Assembly (NCBI GenBank): GCA_016214845.1
Contig: JACRMS010000032.1
Coordinates: 82,655-146,654 of the forward strand
Direction: 5' to 3'
Origin: Nitrospirota bacterium
GTDB taxonomy: Bacteria > Nitrospirota > Thermodesulfovibrionia > UBA6902
Length of the DNA stretch: 64,000 nt
Below, in pieces: positions 61,545 to 64,000 of the stretch (within the stretch, counting starts at the first letter, position 1; each line of letters opens with the position of its first letter). A program made the position numbers and the translations under genes. The notes under the pieces are model-generated. The model ran no database searches. It worked only from the letters and a program-made list of their open reading frames with translations, and was not told the origin of the DNA.

Positions 61545-62624
61545 CTAAAATTTCCTGATCGGCTTGTCCATATATGCCCTGTAAAAAAACAGCACCGTAA
61601 GGGCGCTGAAAAAAACGTTGGGGGCCCATTCTCCCACAAAAGCAGGAAGCTTCCCGGCCTTCACAAAAGATTCGCCCGTTATAAGAAGCAGGTAGTAAAG
61701 CATAAGCACCGACATGCTCATGGAAAAACCGCCGAGGCGGCCTACCTTTCCGATCCTGCCGGAGAGCGCCGGTCCGAGAATGCCGAAAATTATACAGGTA
61801 AACGGCAGCGCCAGCCTCCTGTGCAGTTCTATCGCCCACGAAGTTGAGCTTCCGCTTTCCTTCCAGAGCTTGCCGGTTTTTATCTCTTCGGGCTTTGCCT
61901 TGTCCATCGGATCTAACCCTGTCATAAGCACCAGATCAAAAGTTGAAAATATAATTTCCGATGAACTGTTCCCCGAGTATGTGTGTATCAGTCCTTTGTT
62001 CATGGTCAGTTTTATCTGGCCTTCACCGGGATTAGAGGTCAATACGCCGTTCTCAGCGACGATCACTACAGGGTCTTTGAATGTTTTATCACCCTCCCTG
62101 TAGACAAAGATCCCCTTCAATTCGTCTTTACCGGGTATTCCCTTCACATAAATGACCGTGTCCTTGAATACATCGGAGAATGTCTCCTCCTCAAAGGTCA
62201 TGGAGGCCTTTTTTACTATCGTCTCATATAATGTCTTTTTAAATGCAAACATGCCGCGCGGCAATAAATAAATGCTGATGAATAAAAGGACCATGCAGGA
62301 CAAGACCGAGAGGATAACGGCGGCCCTGGATATCCCCCAGAAACTCATGCCGCTTGCCTTTAATACAACTATTTCACTGTCAGCCGCCATTCTGCCGTAT
62401 GTGAGAAAGACTGCCATGAGCAGCGACATGGGGATGGAAAGCAATAAAAGCGAGGGCTGGATATACACAAATATCTTGACGATGTCCAGAATGTCCGCCC
62501 CTCTCCCCATGAAGAGCCTTGACAGCCTCACGAACTTTTCCATGAATAGTATCACCGAAAGGGAAAAGACTATGACGAGCAGGTTTACCAGGAGCTCTTT
62601 AAATATTTTTCTCTGAATAATCAT
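61545..62624 (-). CDS. lptF: LPS export permease LptF
   Basis: The protein has 359 residues from ATG 62624 (MIIQRKIFKELLVNLLVIVF). The YjgP/YjgQ fold is recognised by QPSLLLLSIPMSLLMAVFLT, YGRMAADSEIVVLKASGMSFWG (coupling helix) and LHRRLALPFTCIIFGILGPAL in the C-terminal bundle. It pairs with LptG downstream. The longer frame to 62657 is an alternative start; neither has a strong ribosome site. An LPS exporter indicates a true outer membrane. Confidence 0.88.
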   Translation of the reverse strand: MIIQRKIFKELLVNLLVIVFSLSVILFMEKFVRLSRLFMGRGADILDIVKIFVYIQPSLLLLSIPMSLLMAVFLTYGRMAADSEIVVLKASGMSFWGISRAAVILSVLSCMVLLFISIYLLPRGMFAFKKTLYETIVKKASMTFEEETFSDVFKDTVIYVKGIPGKDELKGIFVYREGDKTFKDPVVIVAENGVLTSNPGEGQIKLTMNKGLIHTYSGNSSSEIIFSTFDLVLMTGLDPMDKAKPEEIKTGKLWKESGSSTSWAIELHRRLALPFTCIIFGILGPALSGRIGKVGRLGGFSMSMSVLMLYYLLLITGESFVKAGKLPAFVGEWAPNVFFSALTVLFFYRAYMDKPIRKF

Positions 62625-62740
62625 TTCTTGCGCCAAGCAGTGTTCTACGGAATTCAATTATAACAACTAATGAAACCAAAAGGTAGGCAGCCTGAGCCTC
62701 TCTCTTGTAATCTCCGGCCCGTGTATGAGAGTATAAGAGC

Positions 62741-63505
62741 GTGATTGCGATCTCCCTTCAATCCGGAAGCAGCGGCAACTGTATTTACGTTGAGACAGGC
62801 GGCGTGAAGCTGCTGTTTGACGCCGGCATCTCCGGCATCGAGGCCTCCCGCAGGCTCGCCGCATTTGGACGCGATATCAGGGAAGTCGATGCCCTGATCA
62901 TCTCACACGACCATTCCGACCACGCGCGTTACGCAGGTGTATATCAGAGGAAGTTCGGCCTGCCGGTCTTTATCACGCCGAAGACACTTGAAAAGGCAAA
63001 TGAAAGAAACGGGTTGGGACGTCTGGACAATATCAACTGCTTTCGATCAGGAGAAATACTTCATTTCAACGGTGTGTCCATTCAGACCATCCCCTGCCCT
63101 CACGACGGGGTTGACGGCGTGGCATTTGTTGTCGCCTCCAGCAAAAAACAATTAGGCATATTGACAGACCTCGGACATGTATTTAAGGACCTCGTTTCAG
63201 CAATGGCATCGCTTGATGCGGTCTTCATTGAGAGCAATTATGACCCGGTGATGCTTGAAAGGGGGCCTTATCCCGCTTTTCTTAAAAGAAGGATACGGGG
63301 ATTTCAGGGACACCTCTCCAATGCCGAAGCTGCTGAACTGCTTCTTCAGTCCGGCAGCCGCCTGAAATGGGCCTGCCTTGCCCATATCTCCGAGAACAAC
63401 AACACTCCTGCCACAGCCCTCAGGACACACCAGAAAATTGTGGGTGAACGCCTAACCTTATACACCGCAAGCCGCTACAAGGCAACAGGGATATTCAGTT
63501 TGTAG
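62741..63505 (+). CDS. MBL-fold hydrolase, YycJ/WalJ-like
   Basis: The protein has 254 residues. The metallo-beta-lactamase motif is HDHSDH (in ALIISHDHSDHARYAG, near 54-59), with further ligands in IPCPHDGVDGVAFV, LTDLGHV and LAHISENNNTP. The start ISLQSGSSGNCIYVETGG is typical of YycJ-like proteins, thought to be DNA-directed nucleases or exonucleases. The start codon is GTG 62741. It is transcribed divergently from lptF, 116 bases away. Confidence 0.88.
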   Translation: MIAISLQSGSSGNCIYVETGGVKLLFDAGISGIEASRRLAAFGRDIREVDALIISHDHSDHARYAGVYQRKFGLPVFITPKTLEKANERNGLGRLDNINCFRSGEILHFNGVSIQTIPCPHDGVDGVAFVVASSKKQLGILTDLGHVFKDLVSAMASLDAVFIESNYDPVMLERGPYPAFLKRRIRGFQGHLSNAEAAELLLQSGSRLKWACLAHISENNNTPATALRTHQKIVGERLTLYTASRYKATGIFSL

Positions 63506-63547
63506 TTTTACAATCAGCGATTTTCTTGTTCGATCTGCTTGAATGGT

Positions 63548-64000
63548 TTAGACGATCACAACCGAGTCTTTGGAGCCTTCATCATTGCGGACGAACCTGT
63601 CGGCATACCAGTCATTCTCCCAGCGCTGGCCGTCGATAAGATATTTAAATCTGTATCTTCTCTTGCAGAACAGCTCCAGGGTTATGACAAAGTCTCCGTT
63701 GTCGAGCCTGGTCATGGGCGACTTTGAAGCGTCCCAGTTATTAAACTCTCCCGCAAGCGCGACATTCTGTGAATTCTTTGCCATCTCCTTCAGCAGCCTG
63801 AAGGTGACCTTGCACTTTTTGCCGTCCCCGTTATACTGTTTTATAAAGCCCAATTTGTTCGGCAGCAGTAAAGCCTTCTTGTTTTTCTTTTCGGCTTCCT
63901 TATGGATCTTATATTCCCAGTCACAGTTGTACATATCGATCTCCGGGACATTTGAGGCGGAGAAGATCTTTGCCAGCGCTTCTTCCTGAACTGCCTTATC
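63548..64000 (-). CDS. CBM48 / glycogen-recognition domain protein, 3' part (5' end outside window)
   Basis: The last 150 codons of a gene that enters from the right edge; the frame is open to 64000. The C-terminal 90 residues are an isoamylase-N/AMPK-type carbohydrate-binding domain: KCKVTFRLLKEMAKNSQNVAL, AGEFNNWDASKSPMTRLDNG, RRYRFKYLIDGQRWENDWYAD. Upstream sequence (EALAKIFSASNVPEIDMYN) is helical. Such proteins bind glycogen or act as regulators of starch-type enzymes. An internal ATG (63934) could start a shorter protein, but the frame continues without stop, so the gene is probably longer. Confidence 0.8.
   Translation of the reverse strand, partial: DKAVQEEALAKIFSASNVPEIDMYNCDWEYKIHKEAEKKNKKALLLPNKLGFIKQYNGDGKKCKVTFRLLKEMAKNSQNVALAGEFNNWDASKSPMTRLDNGDFVITLELFCKRRYRFKYLIDGQRWENDWYADRFVRNDEGSKDSVVIV

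Noticed and set aside
61540-61839. 100-codon N-terminal extension of LptG
   Set aside because: It overlaps lptF out of frame and has none of the family's features.

Overview
The window looks like a chromosome segment of an anaerobic or microaerophilic Gram-negative bacterium, most simply a Nitrospirota (Thermodesulfovibrio-like) or deltaproteobacterial-type lineage. This is inferred from gene content: LptF/LptG and an Slp lipoprotein (outer membrane), sigma54 control, HDOD and PAS signalling, an archaeal-type split glutamate synthase with an NrpR-like regulator, and a class-II ManC. No 16S gene is present, so the taxonomy is a guess.

Layout. 1-6 kb: a signalling block on the minus strand. 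An HDOD response regulator, a PAS/GAF histidine kinase and an NtrC-type activator precede a sigma54 promoter with tandem upstream sites. That promoter drives a receiver-domain ORF which runs without a stop into a secreted-protein ORF cut by the window edge. 6.1-6.9 kb: a HepT/MntA toxin-antitoxin pair. 7.1-12.5 kb: an AT-richer accessory island bounded by a perfect 107-bp direct repeat of the 3' end of the glutamate synthase oxidoreductase gene. It holds two remnants of a type IIG restriction-modification gene whose methylase core has been replaced by an antiparallel PLD-family gene, a proteasome-like Ntn-hydrolase with a small overlapping partner gene, and a 96-codon ORF that begins at the repeat boundary.

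12.4-23.6 kb: a nitrogen-assimilation block. It comprises a three-gene split glutamate synthase (minus strand), a divergent RecA/KaiC-like-XRE-cupin regulator with a palindromic operator candidate in the shared promoter region, a second FMN glutamate-synthase paralogue, and an operon of NrpR-like repressor, PII with an unusual T-loop, and glutamine synthetase. 23.7-38 kb: Slp, thiol peroxidase, Usp, an OFA-type MFS carrier, two acetyl-CoA synthetases, an isochorismatase-like hydrolase, a CPA2 antiporter, a kinase-Usp fusion, a phosphoesterase, an MHS-type MFS carrier and a cNMP-binding protein, suggesting organic-acid uptake and activation. 38-53.9 kb: mostly housekeeping genes (galU, lon, thiL, site-2 protease, cbiD, manC, dcd, pyrF, trpE, rplU, rpmA, obgE). 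54-58.3 kb: a transporter-fused histidine kinase (CrbS-like) with a two-TM small protein and a receiver-only regulator. 58.4-64 kb: UbiA-family prenyltransferase, a YVTN beta-propeller, lptG, lptF, a YycJ-like hydrolase and a CBM48 protein cut by the window edge.

A second layer of structure is a rich set of dispersed short repeats. One class is near-perfect 28-29 bp palindromes (GTAGGGGCGGGTTT-type) between genes, two of which are read in the same frame inside trpE. Another is 28-bp arrays of four heptamers, each with a different heptamer, often part of long imperfect hairpins. These lie between genes and also inside thiL and, at least five times, inside cbiD. A third is ATCCGCAGAT...ATCTGTGGAT-type inverted elements in several intergenic gaps. 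No tRNA, rRNA, CRISPR array, integrase or transposase gene was seen.
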